DNA from: Massilia sp. Se16.2.3
Lineage (GTDB): Bacteria; Pseudomonadota; Gammaproteobacteria; Burkholderiales; Burkholderiaceae_D
Length of the DNA stretch: 64,000 bases
NCBI RefSeq assembly: GCF_014171595.1
Contig: NZ_CP050451.1
Location: 4,836,001-4,900,000, forward strand
Reading direction: 5' to 3'
Within the stretch, counting starts at the first letter, position 1. The number at the start of each line of letters is the position of its first letter. This document shows positions 19,483 to 28,980 of this stretch, piece after piece. A model generated the notes under the pieces. The model saw only the letters and a list, made by a program, of their open reading frames with translations, did no database searches and was not told the DNA's origin. A program made the position numbers and the translations under genes.

Positions 19483-22323
19483 GTGAGCACCTACCTGGTC
19501 AGCATCGACCTCGGCACCACCAACACGGTGCTGGCCTATGCCGCGCCTGGCGCGGCCGAGGTGAAACTCTTCGCCATCGACCAGCTGGTCGCTCCGGGCG
19601 AAGTGGCTGCCCAGCCCCTGCTGCCCTCGAACCGCTACCATCCTTTCGAGGGTGAACTTGCCGCCGGCGATTTGCAGCTGCCCCGGCAGCAGCCCGACGT
19701 GGCGGGCGTGCCGCTGGTCGCCCTTGGCCGCCTGGCGCGCACGCTCGGCGCGGGGACGCCCGGGCGCCTGGTCGCCAGCGCCAAGAGCTGGCTGTCGCAT
19801 CCGGGCGTGGACCGCATGGCGCCCATCCTGCCCTGGGGTGCCGAGCCTGAAGTACCGAAGGTGTCGCCGGTGGCGGCCAGCGCCAGCTACCTGGCCCACC
19901 TGCGCGCCAACTGGAACACGCGCTTTCCCGGCCATCCGCTCGAACGCCAGCAGGTGGTCCTGACGGTGCCGGCATCCTTTGATGAAGGCGCGCGCGCGCT
20001 GACCCCGGAAGCGGCGCGGCTGGCCGGCCTGCCGGACGTACGCCTGCTGGAAGAACCGCAGGCGGCACTCTACGACTGGCTGTACCGTCATCGCGCGACG
20101 CTGGCCGAGGATCTGGCAGACGCACGCCTGGTGCTGGTGGCCGACGTCGGCGGCGGCACCACCGACTTCAGTCTCGTCAAGGCCGCACTCGAGGACGGCG
20201 AACCGAAGCTCACCCGCATCGGCGTGGGCAACCACCTGATCCCTGGGCGGCGACAACATGGACCTGGCGCTGGCCCACCTGGTCGAGGCGCGCATGGCCG
20301 AACAGGAAGGCAGCGGGGCGCAGCGCCAGCGCCTGAGCGCCGCCCGCCTGTCCCAGCTCACCGAGCGCTGCCGCGCGGCCAAGGAACAGCTGCTGGCAGC
20401 GGACGCGCCGGCACAGGTGACGGTCACGCTGCTCGGAAGCGGTTCGCGCCTGATCGGCGCCAGCCGCAAGGCCGAACTGCGCCGCGACGACATCGAACGC
20501 GTGGTGCTGGACGGCTTCTTCCCGCTCAACGACAGCCAGGACGACGCCAAACGCGCGCGCGCCGGCATCGTCGAATTCGGCCTGCCGTATGCGAGCGACC
20601 CAGCCGTCACGCGGCATCTGGCCAGCTTCCTGCGCCAGCATGCGGGTGCCGCGCGCGAGGCGCTGGGCCTGCCTGGGGACGACACCGCCCTGCCCGTGCC
20701 GGACACCCTGCTGCTCAACGGCGGCGTGTTCCGCGGCCAGGCGCTGGCGCAGCGCCTGCAGGACACGCTGGCAGGGCTGGCGGGCAGCCGCTGCGTGTGC
20801 TCCACAACGACAATCCGGATGTGGCCGTGGCCAGAGGCGGCGTCGCCTATTCGCTGGCGCGCCAGGGCGCCGCGCCCGCCATCGAAAGCGGTGCCGCGCG
20901 CAGCTACTACCTGCTGCTGGAAGGCGAGCGGGCGTCGAACGGCATGCTGCGCGCCGTGTGCCTGCTCCCGCGCGGCACGCCGGCCGCGTTTGAGGCGCGC
21001 CTGGCCGAACGCAGCTTCGCGCTGCGCCTGGGGCGGCCGGTGCGCTTCCACCTGGTGTCGACCGTGGCCGATCACGCCGCGCCACGGCCGGGCGACCTGG
21101 TCGACCTGGCGCCTGGCGAGGTCGTGCGCCTGCCGCCGATCGCGACTGTCCTGCGCGCGGCACCAGGCAGCAGCGCACGCACCGACGTCGCCGTACAGCT
21201 GGTGACGACCCTGAGCGAAGTGGGCGCGCTGGAAGTGCATTGCGTGGCCGAAGACGGCAGCGGACGCTGGCAGCTTGCGTTCGAACTGCGCGCGGCCGAC
21301 AGCACGCCTGAAGACGCGCCCAGCGAGGCCGAAACCCTGCCGCCGCAACTGGACGCGGCCATCGACAGGATCGACCGCGTCTTCGGCACCCGCTCGAAAG
21401 CGGTCGACCCGAAGGAAGTGCGCCAGCTGAGGGCCAGCCTGGAACATCTGCTGGGCGCGCGCGAGCGCTGGGCCACGCCCCTGCTGCGGCGCCTGTTCGA
21501 CGCGTTGATGGAACGGGCGAAGGGCCGGCGGCGCTCCGCCGAACACGAGCGCGCCTGGCTGAACCTGGCCGGCTACTGCCTGCGCCCGGGCTTCGGCGAC
21601 CCGCTCGACGGCTGGCGCATCGAGCAGCTGTGGGCCATGTTCGAGACCGGGGTGCAGTACCACAAGGACACCCAGGTGCGCGCCGAATGGTGGACCCTGT
21701 GGCGGCGCGTGGCCGGCGGCCTGGATACGCAGGCGCAGCTGCGCCTGCTGGATGATTTCGCCTTCAATTTGCAGGCCGATGCCTCGGAACGCGGCAAGCG
21801 CCCTGTTACCCTGGTCGACGGCAGCGAGGACGACATGCTGCGCCTGGGCGCATCGCTCGAGCGCATTCCTTCTGCGTACAAGGCGGAGATCGGCAACTGG
21901 ATGATGGAACAGGTCCGTGCGATTCCCGGCTCCGCCGCCAAACTCGATGCGAAGACGGCGGCGGCCTACACCCGCTACCTGTGGGCGCTGGGCCGCGTCG
22001 GGGCGCGCCAGTCCTTCCACGCGAGCGCGCACGAAGTGGCCGCGCCCGCGGTCGCCGAGGCGTGGCTGGGCGAGCTGTTGAAGCTGGACTGGAAGAAGGT
22101 CGAGCCGGCCGGTTTTGCGGCCAGCCACATTGCCCGCATGACGGGCGACCGCTCGCGCGACATCGGCGAAGCGGTACGCGCCGAGGTGCTGCGCCGATTG
22201 CAAACGATCGGCGCGCCTGCCAACTGGATCGCCATGGTGCGCGAGGTCGTGGAGCTCGACCAGGCGAGCGAGACGCGCATGCTGGGCGAGGCGCTGCCGC
22301 CGGGGCTGAAGCTGCTGCGCTGA
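19483..22323 (+). CDS. Hsp70-family ATPase with C-terminal DUF3731-like domain (frameshifted)
   Basis: About 947 residues, starting at GTG 19483. Hsp70 ATPase motifs are LVSIDLGTTNTVLAYA, VVLTVPASFDEGARALTPEA, LLEEPQAALYDW, VLVADVGGGTTDFSLV and TLLLNGGVFRGQAL. The ~350-residue C-terminal part (from DAAIDRIDRVFGTRSKAVDP) is all-helical and unlike DnaK. It contains YCLRPGFGDPLDGWRIEQLW and WWTLWRRVAGGLD, as in the DUF3731 family fused to Hsp70-like proteins. Frame breaks near 20242 (CCC for CC) and 20795 look like indels. The partner Hsp70 is just upstream. The pair plus DUF2760 probably forms one chaperone assembly; substrates are unknown and no DnaJ or GrpE gene is beside it. Confidence 0.8.
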   Translation: MSTYLVSIDLGTTNTVLAYAAPGAAEVKLFAIDQLVAPGEVAAQPLLPSNRYHPFEGELAAGDLQLPRQQPDVAGVPLVALGRLARTLGAGTPGRLVASAKSWLSHPGVDRMAPILPWGAEPEVPKVSPVAASASYLAHLRANWNTRFPGHPLERQQVVLTVPASFDEGARALTPEAARLAGLPDVRLLEEPQAALYDWLYRHRATLAEDLADARLVLVADVGGGTTDFSLVKAALEDGEPKLTRIGVGNHLIPGRRQHGPGAGPPGRGAHGRTGRQRGAAPAPERRPPVPAHRALPRGQGTAAGSGRAGTGDGHAARKRFAPDRRQPQGRTAPRRHRTRGAGRLLPAQRQPGRRQTRARRHRRIRPAVCERPSRHAASGQLPAPACGCRARGAGPAWGRHRPARAGHPAAQRRRVPRPGAGAAPAGHAGRAGGQPLRVLHNDNPDVAVARGGVAYSLARQGAAPAIESGAARSYYLLLEGERASNGMLRAVCLLPRGTPAAFEARLAERSFALRLGRPVRFHLVSTVADHAAPRPGDLVDLAPGEVVRLPPIATVLRAAPGSSARTDVAVQLVTTLSEVGALEVHCVAEDGSGRWQLAFELRAADSTPEDAPSEAETLPPQLDAAIDRIDRVFGTRSKAVDPKEVRQLRASLEHLLGARERWATPLLRRLFDALMERAKGRRRSAEHERAWLNLAGYCLRPGFGDPLDGWRIEQLWAMFETGVQYHKDTQVRAEWWTLWRRVAGGLDTQAQLRLLDDFAFNLQADASERGKRPVTLVDGSEDDMLRLGASLERIPSAYKAEIGNWMMEQVRAIPGSAAKLDAKTAAAYTRYLWALGRVGARQSFHASAHEVAAPAVAEAWLGELLKLDWKKVEPAGFAASHIARMTGDRSRDIGEAVRAEVLRRLQTIGAPANWIAMVREVVELDQASETRMLGEALPPGLKLLR

Positions 22324-22344
22324 CGATGCCCGCCGCTTCGCGGT

Positions 22345-22509
22345 CGTAGGGTAGGCGGCTATACCCGGCTGCCGGATCATCCGGGCTGCGAGCGCCGCCT
22401 GCGCGTTCAAGCGGCGGGTGATCGGTCGCGAGGCTTCTGGAGCCGCCTGAACGCGCAGGCGCCGCCGGGGCCGCGTTCGTGCAGAGAACCGGGCCATGGC
22501 CGCCTACCC
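22345..22509. repeat. Long GTAGGGTAG-type nested inverted-repeat element
   Basis: The 165-bp element lies between the Hsp70 pair and the outer-membrane protein gene. The ends are inverted (CGTAGGGTAGGCGGC at 22345 and GCCGCCTACCC ending 22509). Inside is a second inverted pair of 20 bp (22396-22415 and 22442-22461, 19 of 20 matching) centred on GCGTTCAA. Elements with the same plan occur at 48294 and 59423. Confidence 0.6.
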
Positions 22510-22596
22510 CAGGTTTCGTATGCATGACCGATGGCACATGTGCCGATCGCTGTGCTTTCCTAGAATCTGGTCTCCACCATCTCAGGAAACAGCACC

Positions 22597-23160
22597 ATGA
22601 CCAAATCCCTCTTGTCCACCCTGATCGCCGCCAGCCTGTTCGCCTCCACCGCCCAGGCCCAGCAAGCCTATGTCGGCGCGACAGTCGCCGCCGGCGCGAC
22701 CTGGCGCTACCAGGAAAGACCGGGCAGCCCGAACGCCGACGAAAAAGTCATGTTCGGCAAGCTGTACGGCGGCTACGCCTTCAACGATCACTTTGCACTG
22801 GAAGGCGGATGGGGCGCTTACGAGAAAGCGACTTTCGACAAGGCCGAGACCGGGGCGCCCCAGGATGCGGCCCTGCGGGCCAACCTGGTCTACCTCGCGG
22901 CGCGCGGCAGCTATCGCCTCAACGACGCCTGGTCGCTCACGGGCAAGCTGGGCGCGGTGCGTCACTTCCAGGAGGAGAGCATCGGCGCCACGTCCACGAA
23001 GTACCACGACGGCAGCGCGATGTTCGGCGTCGGCACGGCCTACCAACTGACGCCGCACGCCGCGCTGACGCTGGAGTACAACGACTACGGCAAGATCCGC
23101 ACGCCCGATTCGAAGCGCACGGTGCGCCACCTCGAAGCCGGCTTGACATTCGGCTTCTAA
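22597..23160 (+). CDS. Small outer-membrane beta-barrel protein
   Basis: 187 residues with a signal peptide cleaved after AQA (residues 1-21). The mature part has eight or so amphipathic strands (YVGATVAAGATWRYQE, YGGYAFNDHFALEGGWGAYE, LVYLAARGSYRLNDAW, ALTLEYNDYGKIR) and ends RHLEAGLTFGF with a C-terminal phenylalanine, as expected for an OmpA/OmpW-like eight-stranded barrel. The ligand or role is not evident. It is transcribed alone, with a likely SD (AGGA) near the ATG, and is convergent with the MipA-like gene, whose stop lies 24 bp away. Confidence 0.75.
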   Translation: MTKSLLSTLIAASLFASTAQAQQAYVGATVAAGATWRYQERPGSPNADEKVMFGKLYGGYAFNDHFALEGGWGAYEKATFDKAETGAPQDAALRANLVYLAARGSYRLNDAWSLTGKLGAVRHFQEESIGATSTKYHDGSAMFGVGTAYQLTPHAALTLEYNDYGKIRTPDSKRTVRHLEAGLTFGF

Positions 23161-23184
23161 TGCCTGCGTGCACTCCCGGTAGCG

Positions 23185-23906
23185 TCAGTAACGGTACAGC
23201 AGCATCACGAACGACGTCTGGCTGTTGCGCCGGGCGGTCCGGGGGCTGGTCGCGGCGTCGCCCATCAGCCGCTTGAATTCGAGCCCGGTGACGAGCTCGT
23301 ACTTTGGACCGAGTTCCCAGTGCCAGCGGCCGCCCAGATAGACGTCCTTGACGCCGGCCGACGCATCGGGCCCGGTACCGAAATGGGCCTGCAAGTAGCG
23401 CCGGTCCACCAGGCGCAGCCCGGCCGCGAGACCGATCGAATGGTGCGGCACCAAGCCGTTGTACGAGACCAGCTGCGCATCGATCATGGCGGTGCCGCGA
23501 CTGCCTGTCATGCGACTGCCATGGGCGCCGATCGTCAGGTTGTGCAACAGCTTGTATTGCACGAAGGCGCCGGCCACCGGCATCAGGCGGGTCCCGTGGC
23601 CGGGCCGCGGCGTCGGTTCGCGCGCCAGCGACACGAGCGGTCCATAGCGCAGGTCCTGCGTGCCCGACAAGTGCATCCCCAGCCACCCCCCGTCCGGAAA
23701 ACGCCGTTGCTCCAGCGTGCTTCGAAGTGGGGATGGACGAAGTTTGCGCGCGCGTCGCTGCCTTCGTCTTTCTCGCCACGGCCGTAGGCGGCGCCGATCG
23801 CGAACTCGCTGGTCCCCTCCGGCATCATGAACGGCGACTCGGCGGCGTGGGTCGCGGGCGCGGCCAGGAACATACCCAGCGCCAGCGAGACGGCACGCGC
23901 CGCCAT
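23185..23906 (-). CDS. MipA/OmpV-like outer-membrane protein (frameshifted)
   Basis: About 240 residues with a signal peptide (to ATHAAE). The body is made of alternating beta strands: GTSEFAIGAAYGRGEKDEGS, GAFVQYKLLHNLTIGAHGSR, MIDAQLVSYNGLVPHHSIGL, DVYLGGRWHWELGPKYELV. It ends SQTSFVMLLYRY with a C-terminal aromatic. The pattern resembles MipA/OmpV scaffolding barrels, but the family call is tentative. One frame break near 23700 joins SNGVF to the PDGGWLGMHL frame. The ATG at 23906 overlaps the stop of the response regulator (TGATG), so its translation is tied to the two-component genes and it may be the sensor system's target or partner. Confidence 0.6.
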
Positions 23907-24544
23907 CAGATGCACCCCAGTTCCAGGCCGCGCAGCACGGCGCGTACGCGGTCGCGCACGCCGAGCTTGGCGAGAATGCTCGACACATGGTTCTTGATCG
24001 TGCCCTCGCTCGGCCCCAGCGCCGCCGCGATTTCGCCATTGTTCAGGCCTGCCGCCATCAGCGCCGGGATCTCCGTCTCGCGGCCGGTCAGCGGCGTGTG
24101 CGATCCCTGCACGGCCGCGCCGGCAACGCTGCTGCGCTCGAAATTCCCGCGCGTGCGCTCGGTCAGCGCGGGCCGGAACAGGGTTGCGCCGGCGGCCACG
24201 CTGCGGATGCCCTCGGCCAGGCGTTCCAGCGAAATGTCCTTCAACAGGAAGCCGCGGGCACCGGCACGCATGCCGTCGAACAGGGCCTCGTCATCGTCGA
24301 AGGTGGTCAAGAGGATCGTCGGCGGCAGTGCGGCGCCGCTGCGGCGCAGCAGCTCGATGCCGGACACCTGCGGCATGCGCACGTCGAGCAGCAGCACATC
24401 GGGCGCGTTCGCGGCGATCACGGCCGGGGCGGATGCGCCGTCGGCCGCCTCGGCCACCACGCGAATGTCCGGCGTCAGTTCGAGCAGGCCGCGGATACCG
24501 CTGCGCACCAGGGTCTGGTCGTCCACCAGCACGACCCGGATCAT
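23906..24544 (-). CDS. NarL/LuxR-family response regulator
   Basis: 213 residues. The receiver domain carries acidic pocket VDD near residue 8, phospho-acceptor in VLLLDVRMPQVSG near 53, and the conserved T and K (ILLTTFDD; GFLLKD). A LuxR helix-turn-helix follows: LTGRETEIPALMAAGLNNGE then GTIKNHVSSILAKLGVRDR. Its start overlaps the stop of the upstream sensor kinase (ATGA) and its stop overlaps the start of the MipA-like gene. The three genes thus form a translationally chained operon. Confidence 0.88.
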   Translation of the reverse strand: MIRVVLVDDQTLVRSGIRGLLELTPDIRVVAEAADGASAPAVIAANAPDVLLLDVRMPQVSGIELLRRSGAALPPTILLTTFDDDEALFDGMRAGARGFLLKDISLERLAEGIRSVAAGATLFRPALTERTRGNFERSSVAGAAVQGSHTPLTGRETEIPALMAAGLNNGEIAAALGPSEGTIKNHVSSILAKLGVRDRVRAVLRGLELGCI

Positions 24545-25839
24545 GCCGGCTCCCCTGCCGGCGCCGCCATCGACGCTAGGGTGGGCGCCATTTGCTCAGG
24601 CAGGGCGATCGCCAGCCGGAACCCCTGTCCGCGCGCCGTCTCGACATGCAGCCTGCCACCCAGTTCGGCCACCCGCTCGCGCATGCCCGTCAAGCCGTTG
24701 CCTTCGGACGCGATGCTGCCCTTGCCGTCGTCGGCAATGGTGGCCAGCACCTCCCCGCCGCGCAATGCGATATCGATGACAAGCCGGGATGCCTGTGCGT
24801 GCCGCACCGTGTTCGTCACCGCCTCCTGCACGCAGCAGAACAGCGCGTGGGCGACGCTTGGGGAGCAAGCCTCCACGCCGGCGTCCACCCGGAGTTCGAT
24901 GCGCGGTGCCGGGATGCCCGCGCACAGCAGGCGCAGCGCTTCGCCGACATCGATCTGGCGCACTTGCCGCTCCATGCCGACCACGCCGCGCACCTCGGAC
25001 AGCAGGCTGCGGGCCAGTTCGCGCGACGTACGCAGCGACGCGGAAGCGCCCTCGCCCGCCTGACGCAGGCCCAGGTCCAGGTGCAGGTTCAGCGCCGTGA
25101 GGTGATGGCCGACGGAGTCGTGCAGGTCGCGCGCGATACGCATTCTTTCGGACGCGCGCACGGTCTCGGCCAGCAGCGATTGGGTAGCCTGCAGTTGCGC
25201 ATGCGAGGCCGCCAGCTGCAGGCGTGCAGCGCGATCCTTGCGTACCAGCCAGGTAAACCCAAAGGCCAGCAGCAGCATGCAACGCTCGAAGGTTTTCACC
25301 GCCAGCACGGTGCGGGCAGTGCCGTCGCTGAACTCGGCTCCGTTATGCAGCAGCAGGAGCACATCGGCCGCGAAGCCGGCGCTGAACTGTGCGGCCAGCC
25401 AGGCCAGGCCAACGCGCAGGGGCAGTAGCGCGGCCAGCTGGACCGTCGCCAGCAGGCCGAAGACGAGCGAATCGAGCAGCACGCCGATCGCCATCTGGGC
25501 CACAATCAGGAAAAGCGTGGCGGCACCCGCCTTGCGGAAGCTGGCCCGGTATAGCAGGACGACAAAGAGCCCGATCAGAAGCGCTTCGGCGCCGAGGAAT
25601 AGCTGCAGCGCCATCTCGGCCCGGTCGGAACCGGCGCGCAGTAGCGAAGGCGCGGGCGTGAACATGGCTGCAGCCTGCGTTGCCGCAATGCCGAGAGGAT
25701 TGAGCAGGTTGTCGTCCCCCGTCCCGCGCAGCCAGCGCGACACCAGCTCCGAGGTGGCGCAAATTGCGCTCGCGACGAGCGCTGCGGCGGCGTAGCGGGT
25801 AACGGCGGGCGGACGGCTGTCAGGGGAGTATGGGTGCAT
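24541..25839 (-). CDS. DesK/NarX-type membrane histidine kinase
   Basis: 432 residues. Six hydrophobic helices span residues ~15-190. The HisKA_3 dimerisation domain follows, with the phosphorylated histidine in RIARDLHDSVGHHLTALNLH near residue 240. The ATPase domain carries CCVQEAVTNTVRHAQAS (N-box) and NGLTGMRERVAELGG (G-box). This architecture pairs with NarL-type regulators, and one is encoded directly downstream with a 4-bp overlap. I started at ATG 25839; longer frames upstream lack a start with a ribosome binding site. The stimulus is unknown; the many-helix sensor suggests a membrane-linked or small-molecule signal. Confidence 0.85.
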   Translation of the reverse strand: MHPYSPDSRPPAVTRYAAAALVASAICATSELVSRWLRGTGDDNLLNPLGIAATQAAAMFTPAPSLLRAGSDRAEMALQLFLGAEALLIGLFVVLLYRASFRKAGAATLFLIVAQMAIGVLLDSLVFGLLATVQLAALLPLRVGLAWLAAQFSAGFAADVLLLLHNGAEFSDGTARTVLAVKTFERCMLLLAFGFTWLVRKDRAARLQLAASHAQLQATQSLLAETVRASERMRIARDLHDSVGHHLTALNLHLDLGLRQAGEGASASLRTSRELARSLLSEVRGVVGMERQVRQIDVGEALRLLCAGIPAPRIELRVDAGVEACSPSVAHALFCCVQEAVTNTVRHAQASRLVIDIALRGGEVLATIADDGKGSIASEGNGLTGMRERVAELGGRLHVETARGQGFRLAIALPEQMAPTLASMAAPAGEPA

Positions 25840-25986
25840 GCTTGCTGCTATGATAAGTCTGGCGGGCAATTCTACGCGAGGCTGCCCGATGCAGGAAGCA
25901 TCGCGCCGCCCGGGCATGACTTTTGGCACATGGGGTGCCAGGCCAGACGCCGTAGAATGCGCCGCCGCGACATACCACAGGATGCG

Positions 25987-26736
25987 ATGAGAACGACGAT
26001 GTATGCCAGCACGCCGCTGGTACTGATGCTGGCGCTGACGCCCATGCCGTCCCCGGCGGCGCCGGAACCGGAACCGGTAAGGGTATTCGTGAACGCCGCG
26101 CGCGACTCCGAATGGCACAGCTACCGCCACGCCTACAAGGCCGCCCGCTTTTTCGAGGCCTACACCCGCACCCGGCCGCTGATCCAGGCCCACATGCAGA
26201 TCCGCCCGCTGCGGCCCGACCTGCCCCTGACTGGCCTGCGCATCGAGCTCGCCGGCGAAACGACGAAGATCGATATCCCCGTCGACGACATGGGCCGCGC
26301 CGTGCTGCCGATGCTGAAAGCCGCCTACGACGAGGACGCGGTGCTGCGCCTGAACCGCCAGAAGGGCCACTACACCTTCAGCGGACGCTATTCGATCCGC
26401 GAGCGCGACGACGGCGTCTACCGTGGAGCCGACCTGCGCGCCGCCTGCGAGCAGCTGCTGAGCGCCCAGCGCGAATCGGGCTACCGCTTCCGCCTGCTCG
26501 GCAAGAAATGCGCCGGTGTGAAGTTCGTCTACAAGCTGGCCGACGCCACGCCGCAGGTGCTGCACCGCGACGCCGCCGGCGCCGAACGCCTGCTGCCGGT
26601 GGTGGAAGCGCAACCGTTCGAGAACAACACGATGGGCCTGTACAAGGTGGCCGTCTACCGCTTCGCCGACTGGCCCGCCGACGGTAGCGTCGTCACGCAA
26701 ACCAGGGCGCTGGCGATCGGCACGCTGTACGACTGA
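25987..26736 (+). CDS. Secreted DUF2987-type protein
   Basis: 249 residues with an N-terminal signal peptide (to SPAAP). The mature part contains WHSYRHAYKAARFFEAYTRT, IDIPVDDMGRAVLPMLKAAY and FSGRYSIRERDDGVYRGAD, which I associate with the periplasmic DUF2987 family; the exact family call is from memory. Two cysteines (in RAACEQ and KKCAG) could form a disulfide. Function is unknown. It is divergent from the DesK-type kinase across a 147-bp gap, so the two may share regulation. Confidence 0.6.
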   Translation: MRTTMYASTPLVLMLALTPMPSPAAPEPEPVRVFVNAARDSEWHSYRHAYKAARFFEAYTRTRPLIQAHMQIRPLRPDLPLTGLRIELAGETTKIDIPVDDMGRAVLPMLKAAYDEDAVLRLNRQKGHYTFSGRYSIRERDDGVYRGADLRAACEQLLSAQRESGYRFRLLGKKCAGVKFVYKLADATPQVLHRDAAGAERLLPVVEAQPFENNTMGLYKVAVYRFADWPADGSVVTQTRALAIGTLYD

Positions 26737-26828
26737 GCGTCGCCAGGGTGGGAGCTGCGCGCGCAAGCTGTCTTGATGCGGCGCGAACGCGTCCCTTGCG
26801 CAAGCTGCGACGGTTCAGGGGCCGCGCC

Positions 26829-28980
26829 CTACTCCACCGTGATCGCCAGGTCCCGCCCTTCCAGCGCCACCTGCCCGGCAAAATCCGCCGCAAAGATGCG
26901 CAAGATGTAGTCCCCGGCGCCAGCCCACCGACACGCCACGAACCGCGCACGGCCTGGCCGTCCTGCAGCCGGTTGTTGACCGCATAGGCGAAGCGCGTGG
27001 CCTTGCTGCCGTAGACGGTGATGCCGCTGCTGTCGGCGTAGACCAGCTTCACGGCTTCGCGCTCGCGCGGCAGGCGGTCGTAGACCTGGGTGATCAGGGG
27101 CTGTTCGTAGCCGGCCACCGGGCTGCCGTCGGCGTGCAGCACCTGGTAGCCCAGCTTGTAGAGGCCGAGGCGCCGCCGCGCCAGGTTGCCGTCCATCTGG
27201 TCGTAGCCGTCGGCCACGATCGTCACCTCTCCTATCGTGCGGGCCACGCGCAGGCGCTCGCCCTTTCGGCCGCAGGCGGCGCCCGGCGTCGTCGTAGAGC
27301 GCGATACCCGGATGCGCGGCGCGACCGTATCGCGCAGGCCGATGAAAGGCAGGGTCAAGGGATTGACCATGGCGCCGCCGGGGTAGTAATCCATGTGCAC
27401 GTGGGCCATCGGATTGATGGTGCCGAGGGCGTCGCCGACGGCGAAGCGGGTGCCGCGCCGTACCCGCACCCGTTCGGGCTTGCCACGCGCACCGAGCAGC
27501 AACTGGAAGCGCGGATCGAGCGCCTTGCCGGCACTGTCGCGGCCCACGCGCATGTGGATATAGGAGAATGGACCGAGGCTCATGCCCTCGCCGAGATTGC
27601 CGAAGGCCCAGTTCGGATAAGGGTCGCTCACCTTCGAGGGCAGGATCGCCAGCACGCGTGAACCGACGTCGGCGCGGATATCGAGACCGCCGTGGAAGTG
27701 GTCGCGGCTTTCGCCGTCGTAGCTGCCGCGCACCTCGCCCATCACGCCGACGACTTCGTGTGCGCCTCCGTCTGCGGGCCGACCGACCCAGGGCATCGGT
27801 TCGCGCCGCACCAGCGCGGCGGCCGGCAAGGCCTGCGCTGGCGGCATCGCGGTGCCCGCCTTCGGCGCGGCCAGCGTGAACACGCGCAGCGCCTGGCCGT
27901 CGCTGACCGCCAGCGAGCCGTCGCGGCGCACGGCGATCCCGCGCGGCGCGTACAGGCGCACCGTGCCGTCGCTGGCATAGCTCGATTCCGGCGGGCGGTC
28001 GACATCCGGCAGGGCGCGATACTGCCCGCCCGGCGCGACCTGGACGATGCGTCCCCCTGCCCCGCTCGCGACATACAGGTAACCGTCGAAGGTCAGCGCC
28101 AGCGCGACGGGACGGCGCAGCATCGGGCGCGGCTCATCCTCCAGCGCCGCGGCGAAGGTCGTCACCGCGCCGAGCTTGTCGATGCGGCGCACGGCATCGT
28201 TGCCGGTATCGGCCACGTACAGGATGCCCTCCTTGTCGACGGCGATCGCGCTCGGCGTATCGAAGAGCGCGGCGCCGCCCGTGCCATCGGCCTTGCCTGG
28301 CGTACTGCCGCCGGCCAGCGTGGTGACGGTACCGTCGGGCGCGATGCGGCGGATGCGGTCGTTATAGGTATCGGCCACGTAGACGACGCCATCGCGATCC
28401 ACCGCCACGCCGACCGGGCCGTTGAAGCGCGCGGCGCGGCCGATGCCGTCCGCGAAGCCGGCTTCGCCGCCGCCCGCGAGCGTGGTGACGCTGCCGTCAG
28501 GCGCGATCTTGCGGATGGCGTGGTTGCCGGTGTCGGCGACGTAGAGGTTGCCGCGGCGGTCCAGCGCCAGGGCGGAAGGGGTATCGAAAGCGGCGGCGGC
28601 GCCGATGCCGTCGGCAAAGCCGGCCTGCGCGCCGGCGAAGGTGCTCACCGTGCCGTCGGGCGCAATGCGGCGGATGCGGTTGCTGTCGCCCCGTCGGCCA
28701 CGAATACGTTGCCTTGAGGATCGGCGACGGCGCCGAAGGGATCGCTGAAACGGCTGGCAGTGGCGGCGCCGTCGACGACGCCACCGACACCGTCGCAAAC
28801 CAGTGGGGTGACGCGTGCCGCCCAGTCCGGTTTCGTGGGCAGCTCGGCCTGCACCGGGATGGCCCGGCCAGGCGTGGCATTCTTGCTGGCCGTGAAATAG
28901 AAGGCCGCGCCTGCGGCGAGCACGGCGGCGCTCGATACCGCCGCGATGAGGATTTTTCGGTTCACTGCTGCTGCCTGCAA
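26829..28980 (-). CDS. NHL-repeat protein with C-terminal M23-like domain (frameshifted)
   Basis: About 717 residues. The N-terminus is a hydrophobic anchor (VNRKILIAAVSSAAVLAAGA). Five or more NHL/beta-propeller repeats follow, with the cyclic pattern GNLYVADTGNHAIRKIAPDG / GVVYVADTYNDRIRRIAPDG and TTLAGG. A C-terminal region near residue 435 has HFHGGLDIRADVGSRVLAI and PMAHVHMDYYPGG, which resembles the H-x-x-x-D and H-x-H zinc ligands of LytM/M23 peptidases. A terminal Ig-like strand region ends LEGRDLAITVE. Frame breaks lie near 28693 and 26913, the latter in a G run (CCGGGGAC) where one more G restores the frame. The start is uncertain (TTG 28980 or GTG 28965). It is probably an envelope protein. 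Confidence 0.65.

Noticed and set aside
18913..22497. Minus-strand open frame of nearly 1,200 codons
   Set aside because: Antisense to the second Hsp70 gene; composition typical of a GC-rich shadow and no motif.
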